The notes beneath the pieces were generated by a model. It made no database searches, was not told the DNA's origin, and worked only from the letters and a program-made list of their open reading frames with translations. A stretch of DNA of 64,000 nt from Prorocentrum cordatum (Eukaryota > Sar > Dinophyceae > Prorocentrales > Prorocentraceae). The stretch covers positions 1,161,017 to 1,225,016 of the forward strand of contig CAUYUJ010003891.1 in assembly GCA_963575745.1 (NCBI GenBank), read 5' to 3'. The position numbers were made by a program, and so were the translations under genes. Shown one piece after another: positions 32,180 to 45,333 of this stretch (position 1 is its first letter; the number at the start of each line of letters is the position of its first letter).

Positions 32180-33534
32180 ATTGCGCTGATCATGAAGAAG
32201 ACTGTTGTGATGATGAGGGTGATGCTGATGATTATGATGATGATGATGATGGCAATGAGGATGATGATGACGATGATGGTGATGATGCTGATGTTGATGA
32301 TGATGCTGATGATGCTGATGTTGATGACGATGCTGATGATGCTGATTATAATTATGACGATAAGATGATCATGATGATGGTGATGATGATGCTGATGGTA
32401 ATGACGATGATGATTGTGATACTGATGATGACGACGATGACGATGACCATGGCGACGATGATGCTGATGATGGTGATAATGCTGGGTCTGCTGCTCACGA
32501 TTAAATTGATGATGACGATGTTGCTGATGATGACGACGATGACGACGATGATGCTGCTGATGAGGATGATGCGGATGCCGATGCTGATTACGATGATGCT
32601 GCTGAACTCGATAATGATGATAATGCTGCTGATGCTGCTGATAATGATGATTATGACGATTATGACGATTTATGATGATGCTAGTGGTAATGATGATGAC
32701 GATGACGATGAGGATGATGCTGCTGATGATGATGATGCTCATGCTGATGATGACGATGACGACGACGATGATGATGATGATGGTGCTGATGATGATGATG
32801 ATGGTGGTGGTGATGATGATGCTGATGATGATGGTGGTAATGATGCTGAGGATGATGATGATCATGATGACGATGATGCTGCTGATGATGATGATGACGA
32901 CGACAATGATGACGATGATGATTGTGGTGGTGTTGTTGATGATGGTAATGCTGCTGATGATGCTGATGACGATGGCGGTGAGTGTTGTGGCTGTTATCAA
33001 TATCACGCCAATGATGTTGGGAGGATGAGGGGGATGAGGAGGAGGGATGATGCTGCTGATGATGATGCTGATGATGATGGTGCTGATTGTGATGATGCTG
33101 ATGATGATGATGCTGCTGATGCTGGTGATGGTATGGTGATGCTGCTGATGGTGATGATGATGCTGATGATGCTGCTTGTGATTATGATGAGGATGATAAT
33201 GGTGGTGGTGACGATGACGATGCTGGTGGTGGTGATGCTGCTGCTGCTCTTGATAATGATGATACTGATGATGCTGATGCTGATGATGATGATGATGATG
33301 TCGATTGTGCTGATGATGATGATGATGATGATATCGCTGATGACGACGCTGATACTGATGATGATGATGATGATGATGGTGGTGATGGCGATGATGAAGT
33401 TCATGATGATACTGAGGATGCTGCTGGTGATGATGCTGTTGATGATGCTGATGATGATGGTTATGATGTTGCTGCTACTGATGACGCTGTTGCTGATGAC
33501 GCTGATGATTGTGATGACGACGACGCCGACGACC

Positions 33535-33569
<35 letters not shown>

Positions 33570-33636
33570 ACTGCTGCTGATGATGCTACTGCTGCGGCTG
33601 ATGATGGTGATGTTGATGATGATGAGGATGTGGATG

Positions 33637-33684
<48 letters not shown>

Positions 33685-33878
33685 CTGATGATGATGATGA
33701 TGATGATCATGCTGATGACGACGATGATGCTGATGACAATGATGATGATGCTGATGGTGGTGGTGATGATGCTGATGATGCTGCTGCTGATGATGATGAT
33801 GAATATCGTGATGGTTATGCTGCTGCAGATGATGATGCTGCTGATGCTGATGATGATGCTGAGACTGATGCTGATAGG
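32180..33878. repeat. 1.7-kb interrupted GAT/GAC/GCT trinucleotide tract
   Basis: Almost every trinucleotide is GAT, with GAC, GCT, GGT and AAT variants, and the phase changes at several points. It produces long Asp/Met/Ile/His frames on both strands with no real protein character. At 1.7 kb it is one of the longest microsatellite-derived tracts in the window. Confidence 0.95.
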
Positions 33879-33879
33879 G

Positions 33880-34103
33880 GGGAGCAGGCGGAGGAGGGTC
33901 AGGAGGAGGTGGTGGAGGCGTAGGAGTAGGAGAGGAGAAGGAGGAAGAGGAAGAGGACGAGGAGGAGGAAGAGGAGGAGGAGGAGGCGGAGGAGAGGGAC
34001 GATGAAGGCCGAGGAGGAGGAGGAGGAGAAGGATTAGGGTGACACGTACTTCCTCTGGAGACTGGAGGAGAGCGATGATTACGAATTATCTGAACGAGGA
34101 GGG

Positions 34104-34177
<74 letters not shown>

Positions 34178-34240
34178 GTAAGGAGGAGGAGGTGGAGGAG
34201 AAGAGGAGGAGGAGGAGGAGGTGGATGAGGGAGGAAGCGG
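33880..34240. repeat. GGA-rich tract and a perfect (GAT)n of about 70 bp
   Basis: 33890-34030 is GGA/GAG-rich; 34107-34176 is an uninterrupted (GAT)n; 34178-34235 is GGA-rich again. The perfect GAT run contrasts with the decayed GAT tract 230 bp upstream and should be recently expanded. Confidence 0.9.
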
Positions 34241-34280
34241 ACCATGTGGGATAGTGATGCTGTTTTCTTGACGCTGTGTG

Positions 34281-34476
34281 TATCCTCACCAGCTTGCAGT
34301 CAGCTCAGCCAGCTCAGCCTAGCCTGCGGCCCCACCGGCGGTAGGTTCTGATTCCGGGCTCGGCCGCTGTGCTCTTAGGCTCGCGCGTTGCTAATTTGAT
34401 AGGCCCGTGGCACGGACCTTTCCACTCGGCGACTGCGATTCCGCGTCCGCCCGCGACAAAAAATATCCTCACCAGC
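34281..34476. repeat. 13-bp direct repeats bounding a 170-bp segment
   Basis: TATCCTCACCAGC occurs at 34281-34293 and 34464-34476. The 170 bp between is unlike the flanks (CAGCTCAGCC repeats, AT-richer middle). It could be a target-site duplication of a small insertion; no terminal repeats or RNA-gene boxes are clear. Confidence 0.4.
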
Positions 34477-34494
34477 CCATCCAACAACAGAGGA

Positions 34495-35535
34495 GGTTTT
34501 CTTGAGGCCTCTTTGAGGCTATATTGAGCCCTTCTCGTCTAGATGCTGTCGGAGGCTATCTTGGGCCAGGCTTCGCTATCTTTGGTCATCTTGGGGCTGT
34601 CCTGCGGCTTCGTGGAGGTCTGTCAGAGGCTACCTTGAGCCATGCTCGGCCTCCTGGGACCATCTTGGGGGTAGGAGAAGGAAGAGGAATAACCAGCGGA
34701 AGACGAGATGACGAGGCGGAGGATGGGGAGGAAAAGAAGGAGGACACAGAGAGACGGATGCGGAACGGGAACAAGAGGACGAGGAGGAGGAGGAGGAGAA
34801 GGAGGAGGAGGAAGATGAGGATGGTGAGGAGGAGGAGGAGGACGAGGAGGATGAGGAGGAGGAATGAGCCACAAGGAAGATGAGGAGGGATGAGGCAGGA
34901 TAGGAATATGAGGAGGGACGGGACGGACGCACGATGATACTGAGGATGAGCTGTCGGCCATCCTAGGGGCTCTCTTCGGGTCCCTGTGGAGACTCTTGGG
35001 GCGCCATTTGGGTCCTCTTGGGGATGGTTCCGTTTTAGGGCTCATTGGATGGGCCTGGGAGGTTTATTGGGCCCCATGGTTCAAAAAGAGGTGGGTATCA
35101 GTCGCCCCCCCCCCTCCCTCGATCGCTCCAAAATTACGCCTTGGGGCCCTCATGAACCGCCGCTCTTGGAGCGCTCTTGGGCGCTCCTGGGGCCCTCTTG
35201 GGACCCTCTTGGGCCCCTCTTGGGCCTGTCTTGGGCAGTCTTAGGGCCATCCTGAGGACTCAAAAGCCCATCGGAAGCGAAACACCGAGACGGCACACAC
35301 ACAGACACACCATAGAGGTTGATAGGGGTCGGTGCCATTTTTGCCGCTTGGGGGTCCTCGGAGAGCTCGGCGGGCACTGGAACCGTCTCGGGGCAATCTT
35401 GATGCCTCTTGCATGTGCGACGGAGGCTATCCTGCGCCATCTTGAGATCTCTTGACCCATTTTGGAGAGCATCTTGGACTCGCGGAGGCCCTGTTGGAGC
35501 CACCTTGGACCAGCACGCACTCTCTGACACCTCGT
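34495..35535. repeat. Degenerate satellite of CTTGGG(C)CC / GGCCATCTTGGG units
   Basis: Two blocks (34495-34680 and 34940-35530) consist of 10-40 bp variants around CTCTTGGGCC, CATCTTGGGG and GAGGCTATCTTG. The clearest part is 35160-35265, where CTCTTGGGNCC repeats about eight times every 10-12 bp. A GGA tract (34690-34870) lies between the blocks. Confidence 0.75.
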
Positions 35536-35569
35536 CCACCCCCCCTTTTCCAGGCCCAGTCTTGAGGGT

Positions 35570-35776
35570 AGGGGGAGGGATAAATCCCTCTCCAGAGCAG
35601 GGGAAGGAGGGATTTGAGCAGAGTGAAGACCCAAGGTCGTCAAACCACCTACGCCGTGAGGGCGGGTGGGATTTGAGGAAAGAACTATCGAGGAGGACCA
35701 GGCAGAGCAGCAGCATGAGCTGGGGCAGGGGCAGGGACAGGATAGCCAGAAGGATCAGGACCAGGAGTCGCAGTAG
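35570..35776 (+). other. Possible Gln-rich coding island
   Basis: One + frame ending in a TAG near 35776 reads a Gln/Glu-rich peptide (EDQAEQQHELGQGQGQDSQ). It may be an exon of a lost gene or the 5' part of the retroelement that follows. No start or splice partner can be fixed. Confidence 0.25.
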
Positions 35777-35794
35777 CATTTTAGGGATCAGCGC

Positions 35795-36517
35795 ATGAGG
35801 CAGCTCTCCCCAGGCTCCTCCTCCACTCACTCCTCCCTCCTGCAGCTGCCGCCCCGGTTCGAGAGGTTTCGGGTGCTGTACCAGTTACAGCGAACCCCTC
35901 TCCGGGTGGGCAGCCACGCGCGCCTGCCCGCGCCCGCGCCTCGGGCGTGCGGGCCCCGCCGCGCCGCCGCTGCGGCGCCGTGCGCGCATCTGGCGCGTGG
36001 GCCCCGCCGCGCCGCCGTGCGCGCCTCGGGCGTGCGGGCCACGCCGCGACAGCAGGGCAGTGAGCCGGCGTGGCACAGGCGGGCTCGACAACAGCGTGCA
36101 CAGGCACGTCTGGTGCTGCGGCTGGTCAGCGCCGCGAAGTATCTCGCGACTCACCACAGCGCCTTGGCGTGGCAGGCCAGAGGCAAAGGCGGCGGAGGAA
36201 AGGGCGGTCATAAGTCCCCACCGTCCCAGCCAACTCCGCCGTGGTGGTGTCCAGCATGCGGGCGCGCAAATGCCGCCAGCGACCTGATGTGCAGGACCTG
36301 CTGCCCGCTCCCACAGCAGAGTCCAGCGGCGTTCAGCGTGTTCCGCGATCAGCCGCAGCACCAACAGCAGCATGCAGGCAGCGGACCGCAGCAGCAGCAG
36401 CAGCAGCACGCAGCAGCGGGCAGTGGGCGAGATCAGCACGGAGGAAGTGGACGTGACCAGCGGCGGCGGAGGCGTACTTCAAGGCCAGTGCACAGCAGCG
36501 CTCGCCCCAGTCGTTAG
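35795..36517 (+). pseudogene. Retroelement ORF with RanBP2-type zinc finger
   Basis: The open frame ends at TAG 36515-36517. After a Pro/Ala/Arg-rich N-terminus of doubtful reality (the ATG at 35795 is not supported), a Gly/Lys patch leads to WWCPACGRANAASDLMCRTC. This is the W-x-C-x2-C-x3-N-x6-C-x2-C pattern of RanBP2-type zinc ribbons, which bind RNA or ubiquitin. A Gln/Ala-rich stretch follows. Such fingers precede coiled coils in dinoflagellate non-LTR elements, where they may bind the element RNA. The frame is lost by 36517, but the next segment resumes in the same register at 36563. Confidence 0.55.
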
Positions 36518-36562
36518 CGTAGCCCGAGCCGTCCTCCGCCGCCGGCCCCCCCCAGCAGCGAG

Positions 36563-37294
36563 ATGGCGAGCCTGCGGAGGAACCAGCCCCAAAGATGTCC
36601 TCCCGTCGCCAGTCATCCCGCCGGCGCTCGCCAGCCACCGACATCACGTTCGACGAGAGTGAGCCTGCCTGAGTCGACCGAGGAGACGGCGGATCGTCCA
36701 GCAGGCCCGCTGGAGGCCCTCAGCGTGCTCCCTGCAATGCCAGAGCAGGCGCGTGCGCACCCAGCCATGGTGCAGTCGCCGACGGATCCTGCCGCTTTTC
36801 GCAGGCGCAACCTCCGCCGCATGGCAGTGGCGTCGGCAAAGATGCTTCGCGCGTCCCGCGAGCTCGACCTGCCGACCAGCATCCCTGAGGCGCAGGAGCA
36901 GGACAACTCAGTCCTGATGACAATGATCATCGTGGCCAGGACCCCGGAGGTGCGCCTGGCGAGGCAGCGGGCGTTCGTCGAGCGAGCCCAACGCCGCTCC
37001 GATCGCGCCGAGAAGGCGGCGCACGAGGCCATGATTGAGCACGGGGCTCACCAGCTGGTCCAGCAGCATCGTGCCAACGAACTGACTCGTGCACAGGTCT
37101 TGCCCCAGCAGCTCGAGACCCTCTTCCCGCTGCCAGCCGCCGCCAATGACGTCGAGATGCAGGGCGCAGCATCGCCTGTGGTGGAGGAAGCGGCGCCCGC
37201 CGCGCACGTGGCGAACGCACCTAGCCAGATGCCAGGTGTCTCGGTCGCAGCCATCGCCGAGCTCCAGCAGGGCCAGGTGAGCGCGGCGCAGTAG
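36563..37294 (+). pseudogene. Retroelement coiled-coil segment
   Basis: Frame open for 243 codons to TAG 37292-37294; the same frame then stays open for about 80 more codons. It is rich in Ala, Gln, Glu and Arg. Residues about 125-180 (RLARQRAFVERAQRRSDR...) form an obvious amphipathic coiled coil. Role by analogy: self-association or RNA packaging by the ORF1-like portion. A frame change near 37410 continues an Ala/Asp-rich helical peptide (ATG-less) to about 37760. Confidence 0.45.
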
Positions 37295-38212
37295 ATCTTG
37301 GGGCTGGCCAAGGTACTCAGCAGACTACAGTCGGCACTGACGCAGATCACGGCAGCAGCGAGCATGGCGGCGACAACTGCTACGACGACTCCAGCTGCAC
37401 AGCCAGCTGCTGATGCCAATCCTGCCCTGGCCGGCTGCGCAGCCCACGCAGCGCGTCGACGCAGCGACGCAGGCCGCTGGTACGCAGCCCCCTGCCGCGG
37501 CGTGTCATGCCATGACGGCAGCTCAGCTCCAGGCACAGGCAGCGATTGACGCAGCGGACGCAGACAAGGATGATAATTCCACAGCCGATGCCAGTCAGGC
37601 TGCGTCGGACGAGCGCAAGGCGGCTCGCCGGGCCCGTGCTCGCGCTGCCGCCGAGGCTCGCGCGGCGGCGGCAGCGGACGGGAAGGCAGCCCTGCAGGCT
37701 CAGGGATTGGCGGCTGCTGGGCAGCCCACCCTGAAGACAGTCATCGCAGCGTCGAGTTCTATGACGATTCCAGGAGGCGCGCTACCGCGCGCGGTGCCGG
37801 GCGAGGAGCGCCCCGGACCAACGGGGAGAGAGGGGGGGCAGCAGGCGGCGGAAGCCGCGAGCGCAGCCCGCGCCGTACGAACGTGGAGGAGGTTCGCGCC
37901 GGCCAGAGTTCTGAGGGCGATATCGACACGACGCAGGCGAGCCCGTCGCAGAGGGCGTGAGCCAGCCTGCAGAGCCTCTAGGCGCCAGTTGGGATCAGCC
38001 CGCGTGGGCTCCGAGCGCCGCGGCTCTGCCGGGGCGCCCAGCCCCGTCAATATTTTTGGACATGCCGCCCGCCAGTCCAGTTCCCGACTGCGGCAACTTA
38101 GCAGCATTGCTCGCGGCCCAATGGCAGGGCGCAGTGCTCCCTCCCACTTTCGTGTCGCCGCCACCCGCGCAACATCCTGTGCCATGCCTTTTTCGCCGTC
38201 GGTTCCATTCTG

Positions 38213-38760
38213 GTGCCGTTCGTTGATTTCCTGACGCAGCATGCCTGCTCTAATGGTGTTCGCGACGATGGCATCGGTCATGTTGCAGTGTACTCAGACG
38301 GATCGGGAGGGCCATGCAGCACGGACGTGCAGGGGCCACCATCATGGGCGTTTGCTGCGTGTGTGTTGTGACGCATGACGGAAGACATCGGATGGGTGGT
38401 TACATGGCCGGATCCGCCCCATCGCTTAAAGTGGAGCGCGTGAGCCCGTCGAGTCCCGCCGAGTTTCACGCTTCTCTTTGGTTCGTTTGTTGGCGCCTTC
38501 AGGCGCCTTCGTTAAATCGCTCGAGGCGCACTATTCTTCGTTCGGATAACATGATGGTGGTAGAAGCTGCTGCAGGAGGCGCGATGTACAGGTCTTGTGG
38601 TGCGTTGCCCATTCTGTTAGATTCAGTCGTAAAGCTTGCGCGATCACGCGCTGTGATCACATTGCTGCACGTTCCAGGTCGCACGGCGTATCCACTGAAC
38701 AAACTTGTAGATGCATTTGCTCGCCGGGCGTCGATCAAGGATATATCGGATGGTCCAGAA
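38213..38760 (+). pseudogene. RNase H domain of the retroelement, frameshifted
   Basis: RNase H removes RNA from the RNA:DNA hybrid during reverse transcription. In one frame 38280-38362 reads HVAVYSDGSGGPCSTDV...SWAFAACV, the first strand and catalytic Asp region. After a shift near 38360 the next frame gives GGYMAG, then SSPAEFHASLWFVCWRL (the catalytic Glu helix), ILRSDNMMVVEAAAGGA (the second Asp) and HVPGRTAYPLNKLVDAFARR (the H-P-G...N-x2-D end). All expected blocks are present in order, so identification is firm despite the lesion. Confidence 0.75.
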
Positions 38761-39008
38761 GACGGTGTGCCTTGGTCTACACTACTCTCTCATATGGACA
38801 AGGTTCCATGGTCATGGTTGACGGCCGATGCCCACCGCGGTGCGAGGGAGTTCCCAAAGCTGACCCCATCCCGCCCCGACAAGATTGCTCCTGCGGAGGT
38901 GTCCCCTCTGCGAGCTCTCTCGTCGCCCGCTGCTGGATCGACAGGTCGAGATAGTCAGCATCCAGACCTGGACAGTCCACAGGATTCCACGCCATTGCTT
39001 TCTGTAAA

Positions 39009-39330
39009 CTTAGGTTCGTAGTCGCCAACGTACTTGCACTGCGACCACGAAGACGACCTACACGCTGTCAAGGAATACGTATACGGTGCACGTGACGGGA
39101 TGCAGTTGGCATTGATATCCCCGGCCGCATGCTGGCCTTTGCGCATCAGTTTGCACGTTGCCAATATCTATTCGTAAGCACGCCTGAGGCACGACTGAGG
39201 TACAACGCTTGGCGCGAAGTTGATCCGCATCTCGTGATGACGTCAGCAGCCGAAGCAAACGGGCGCTACGGGGTTGCGTTGTGGGTTATCGGTTATTACC
39301 CACAGAACCGAAATATCGTCATCTCCACAC
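39009..39330 (+). pseudogene. Start of an APE/EEP-type endonuclease domain, nonsense-bearing
   Basis: One frame reads LRFVVANVLALRPRRR, the typical opening strand of retroelement EEP nucleases. After a TGA near 39093 the same frame continues MLAFAHQFARCQYLFV, then DPHLVMTSAAEANGRYGVAL followed by WV, matching the region just before the second strand in dinoflagellate elements. The usual Gln-Glu catalytic pair is not seen, so that part is decayed. The domain is cut at about 39330 by a pyrimidine tract, and nothing of the catalytic Asp/His C-terminus or of RT follows. Confidence 0.5.
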
Positions 39331-39344
39331 AGTATTTCTCAGTT

Positions 39345-40175
39345 CCCTTCTTCCCCCGACTCTTCTCCCTCGCCACCCCTCCTCTCTTTTGTCCCTCCCC
39401 CTTCCCTCTATTCCAACTCGTGTTCCCGCAGCAGCACTGGCGTGTCCGGTCCTTGCAAAGAACGCTGTCGCTTCAGCGCTGGCCTCGTTCCAGTGCTTTG
39501 TTCCTTCCAAATCGTGCTCTCGTTGCCACGGCATGCAATGCGATACTATGTTGTGCGCCGCTGTGCGATGCCATGCTTTGCGTTATTATGCCGTGTTCTT
39601 GCACGCCGTGCTGTTCCATCAATCCATCGCGCACCCTGTTGGATCAATGCAGTGCTCGACATCCGACTGTGCGACTAGATATGACATTTACGCCATGGTA
39701 AGGGATTTGAGGGTGGGGTAGGACGTCAGATGCGACGCTGGGGTACATGGCTTGCCACCGTCCCCTCCCCTTTTCCTTCTCCCCTATCCGCTCCCCTTCC
39801 TTCTCCCCTTCTCCCTCTCCCCACTCCCCTCTCCTCTCCTCTCTCCTCTCTTCTCTCCTCTCCTCTCCCCCCCCCTCCCCTCTCATCCCCTCCCTTGCCC
39901 TCCCGTCCCCTGCCCTCTCTTCCCCTCCTCTCCCCTCCCCTCCCGTCCCTCCTCTCCCCTCCCCTCCCCTCCCGTCCACCCCCCCCCCCCCCCCCCCTCC
40001 GCTCCCTTCCCCTCCCCTCCCCTCCCCTCCCTTCCCTTCGCCTCCTCCTCTTGCTCCTCCTCCTCCGAGGCACCCCCCCCTCCTGTCTTCACCTCAGCAG
40101 GTTCCTGGCGGTCCCCTCCTCCTCCTCCTCCTCCTCCTCCTCCTCCTCCTCCTCCTCCTCCTCCTCCTCCTCCTC
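39345..40175. repeat. Pyrimidine-rich tract ending in perfect (CCT)n
   Basis: 39345-39420 and 39755-40075 are C/T-only with CTCCCCT-type units; 40117-40172 is perfect (CCT)n. 39430-39740 is ordinary sequence with a TGCGATGC-type repeat. All long frames here are compositional. Confidence 0.85.
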
Positions 40176-40844
40176 GTCTCCTCTTCCTCCTCCGCCTCCT
40201 CCCCCATCTGTCCGAGGAGGGCGCCTCGCCGAGCTGCGCCGCCCCGCGCGCGGCGCCTCTCGCCCCCGCCCGCGCCTACGCGCGTTGGCGCGCTGCGCGG
40301 TGCCCTCGCGGCGGACCCTCGGAGCCCCCCCCCCGCCCCACAGGCGCCTTCGGACGCCTCCGGAGGGCCGCGGGGGCCCCCCAAGGCCCCCGACGCCGCC
40401 CAGGGGCCCGCTTTTCATCCAGAGCTGTTTTTGCACGGTCCCGGCGCCCGGAAACGGATCATAGCAAAAAACTTCGCGTCAGGATTTTTCCAAGACGCCC
40501 CCGGAGGCCCTTTTTGAAGGCCCCTGCCCCCCTCGGGCAGGATGAGGGAGAGGATGTGGGCCGTGCCCCCCCCCCCCCCCCTTAGGGTCTGGGCCCCACC
40601 CCCCCCGAGGTCCCCGGACGCGGAGGCCCCCAGAGGGCCGCGGAGACCCGCAGAGGCCGTCGGCCTTGCGCGCGCGCGGCCTCGGCGATGGGCGCGCCCG
40701 CGGCCGACCCGTCGCCGCCGAGGGCCCCAGTGGCGGTGGCGACCCCCAACGGGCCGCGACTGCCGACTGCAGGGGCGGTTGCGGCGCGCGCGCACCCGAG
40801 GCGCCCGCGGCGGCCTTCGCGAGGTCAGATCGATCGTCGCGACG
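40176..40844. other. Very GC-rich spacer without a supportable gene
   Basis: Contains CGGAGGGCCGCGG phrases repeated near 40360 and 40630 and a C run at 40566-40582. Frames are open on both strands through composition; no family features were seen. Confidence 0.4.
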
Positions 40845-42845
<2,001 letters not shown>

Positions 42846-43504
42846 GTCCGTCGCGAAGTCGCTGCGATATTGGGGCGCAAATGCTCGGTATGGCGCGACC
42901 GAGATCGACGGCATGGTTTTTAGCCAGCCTTTTCCGACGGCATTGGTTCCCAATCCTCCTGTGTTGGGATGCCATTTTTGAATCATTGCGGCGCTGGTGT
43001 GCGCTCATTATCCCACCTCTTTCCTCCTCCTTTCAGCCGATCAACAACCAGCTGGTGCTCGGACCAAACATGTTGCTGGCACTGGGGCGAGAGCATGTTT
43101 CTTGTATAAATGTCGGGGGAACGTAAGACTCGAGTAAGCCGGACATCGGTATCGCCGACGTTTTTTGACGAGCGCATCCTGGATTTTGACGGTCCGGTTC
43201 TCGTGGGATGTGTGCAGCGGGATCCCGCGTCAAGTTTCAGTTTGGGCCTCGTCATGTTCATGCTGACCCCGTCAGGCCAAACCGAGTCCCCCGTACCCGA
43301 GTCTAACGTCTCCCCGAACATTTTGAGGAAGTCTCAGCAGAATCGCCTGCCGGACTGGGCGATTTCGGGGGGCGGTCCTGCACTCCGCGTTCCCCCTATG
43401 GGCATTCTTGTTCGGGAATCGTATCGGAGGATGGCTCGGAACGGGGTCCTGCGGGGCGCAGGTAGTCGCTATGAGAGGGCGTCCTGTCCCAGACCCTCGC
43501 GCCT
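42846..43504. other. Spacer, no gene recognised
   Basis: 42846-42985 is open in one + frame (VAKSLRYWGANARYG) to a TGA at 42979-42981 but too short to assign. 43030-43500 is mixed DNA with short frames on both strands. Confidence 0.35.
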
Positions 43505-44112
43505 GAGAAGTATCCTGGCGAGGGACCCAACCATATGCAAGTGCTGGTACCGCAAGACGGATGGAAACTGAGGGAAGGGGGTACCACAAGGACTGCAGCT
43601 TGCGTGGAAATTGTGGAGCGGCGTTTCTGATGCTCTCGCAGAGTTCAGCCGTAACGAGCTACATCTGGACGTAAGCGAGAAGGTATGCGAACGCAGCCAC
43701 TGGGGCCTTCAGTGGAGCTCCCTATGGGGCCACGAAGCGTGTGCAGGGTGCGCCGAAATAGCGTGGAGAAGATCTGCGAACGCAGGCACTGGGGCATTCG
43801 CTGGAGGTCCCTGCGGGACCACGAATAGTGTGAGGGATGCGCCGAAATTGTGTGCAGAATGTACGCGAACGCAGCCACTGGGGCCTTAGGGTGGACCTCC
43901 CTATGAGGCCACGTAGCGTCTGAGGGGTGAGCGGAAATTGGGTGGGGGACCGCATGCGGTACCCCTCCTGGGGCCTTCGGCAGAGGTCCCCATGAGACCA
44001 TGAAGCGTGTGGGTGGTGCGCCGAAATCGAGTGGGGGATCGCATGCGGTACCCTCCTCCCCCCTCGGGGGCTTCGGCGGTGGCCCCTATGGGGCCACGAA
44101 GTGTGCGAGGGG
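43505..44112 (-). repeat. Inverted, diverged 90-bp-repeat array (about 5 copies) with outer boundary sequence
   Basis: Relative to the big array at 45334-47240 this block is in reverse orientation. It contains phrases such as GCAGCCACTGGGGCCTT, GGAGCTCCCTATGGGGCCAC and GCGCCGAAAT, spaced about 90 bp. Its outer end (43511-43543, ATCCTGGCGAGGGACCCAAC then CATATGCAA) is the reverse complement of the outer end of the other array (47286-47323). Confidence 0.85.
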
Positions 44113-44785
44113 GTTGCTGACATGGGGGTCCCGTATTGAACAAACCCCGTGTTGAACAAACCCATATGTCGGATGTTCGGGAACGGTGGTCAGCGTTAGC
44201 GGAGTCCCTTGAGCCATCATGTGGAGCCGGTCTCTCCAGAGATCTTCGCGATGGGCCCCACCCATGAAGTTCAGGCACCCAGCTCCCCGAGTTGACTAGT
44301 CGGCGGTGTCCCCGCCCCGCGGCACGGGGGTGGCCTCACGGCTGGAGCCAGTCCTGCCTTGATTGTCTCCCTCTTCCGCCGCCGTTTTGGCCCATGGGAA
44401 CGGCAGGGTGGCCACCTTCCGTGCCCGTGTTAGTCTCGAGTTTGCCCGCGTGCTCAGCGCTTAGCTCACAAAAGCATCCACTTTTACATTCGTTTTCGTA
44501 GTCAGGGACCGGTGGCCTCGTGCAGATCTGGGTGGGGTTGGTCGGCCTCTTTGTGTCCACAGCCAGTGCGTCTTGAACTTTCTTGGAAGGGGCGCCGCGA
44601 GGCCGAGGCGCACTGGACGTGGATGAACATCGAGCCCCTGGGGGACAGCTCTTTATCCATGTCCAGTGCGCCGTGGGTCTCTGAGAAGGGAGCCTGAAAC
44701 TCTAAGCTGAAAAGGCTCTGGGGAGAAGGGGTCAGGGAGAGATACATCGACCCCCAGTCGCCCATTCAACTCCAATGCGGGGTCC
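44113..44785. other. Segment between the inverted arrays, no gene seen
   Basis: Ordinary-composition DNA with a GTGTTGAACAAACCC repeat near 44140-44162. A pair of CCAGTGCG phrases near 44563 and 44667 lies in a segment (44590-44680) with GTCCAGTGCG/CGCACTGGAC inverted repeats. Frames are short. Confidence 0.4.
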
Positions 44786-44890
44786 GATCGCCCCAACCAT
44801 CCTAGGAACGTGCGGATTCGCTATCGAGGGCCTGTCGCCGATCTATCGGCTGTGTATCGCCGAGTCCAGGTCGATGTTCGTCCCCCATGC
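44786..44890 (+). repeat. Dispersed copy of the block found in the 317-bp array at 1-1130
   Basis: CTAGGAACGTGCGGATTCGC, TATCGAGGGCCTGTCGCCGA and TCTATCGG correspond in order to AGGAACATGCGGTTTCGC, CATCGGAGGCCTATCGCCGA and TCTATGG at about 340-385. The two loci are over 43 kb apart, so the block is a dispersed repeat rather than only a local tandem. Confidence 0.75.
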
Positions 44891-45040
44891 CAGCCCCGCC
44901 CTATCGCTGCCCCTCGGTATAGCGAACGACTGCAGCGATGGCAGTTCCTTGTTCCCAACCATCCTGTGGTGTTGGGTCCTCGTTTTGAAGAGACAGCGCC
45001 CCGCGTTCACTCCTCCTCCTCCCGCTGCCCCCTCCCTCCT

Positions 45041-45200
<160 letters not shown>

Positions 45201-45333
45201 TCACCATCATCATCGTCATCATCATCATGGGGCCACGAAACGTGTGCAACCGTTTCGGTATCACCATCATCATCATCATCGACATCATCGACGTCATCAT
45301 CACCACCATCATCATCATCGCCATCATCACCCG

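Larger units (their letters stand above)
35795..39330 (+). mobile_element. Decayed 5' part of a non-LTR retrotransposon
   Basis: Successive remnants in one orientation: RanBP2-type zinc finger, Ala/Gln-rich coiled coil, RNase H, then the start of an APE/EEP-type endonuclease. Several frameshifts and stops separate them. No reverse transcriptase follows: sequence turns into a pyrimidine tract at about 39345. The RNase H before endonuclease order differs from the textbook LINE order (endonuclease, RT, RNase H). I recall it in dinoflagellate elements but cannot confirm here. Confidence 0.65.

Noticed and set aside
32107-34005. 632-codon Asp/Met-rich frame
   Set aside because: Only the first 20 or so codons (to about 32171) look like protein; the rest is the GAT tract changing phase.
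34320-34365. tRNA-like B box (GGTTCTGATTCC) in a possible SINE
   Set aside because: One base too long for the consensus, no A box at the right distance, no cloverleaf arms.
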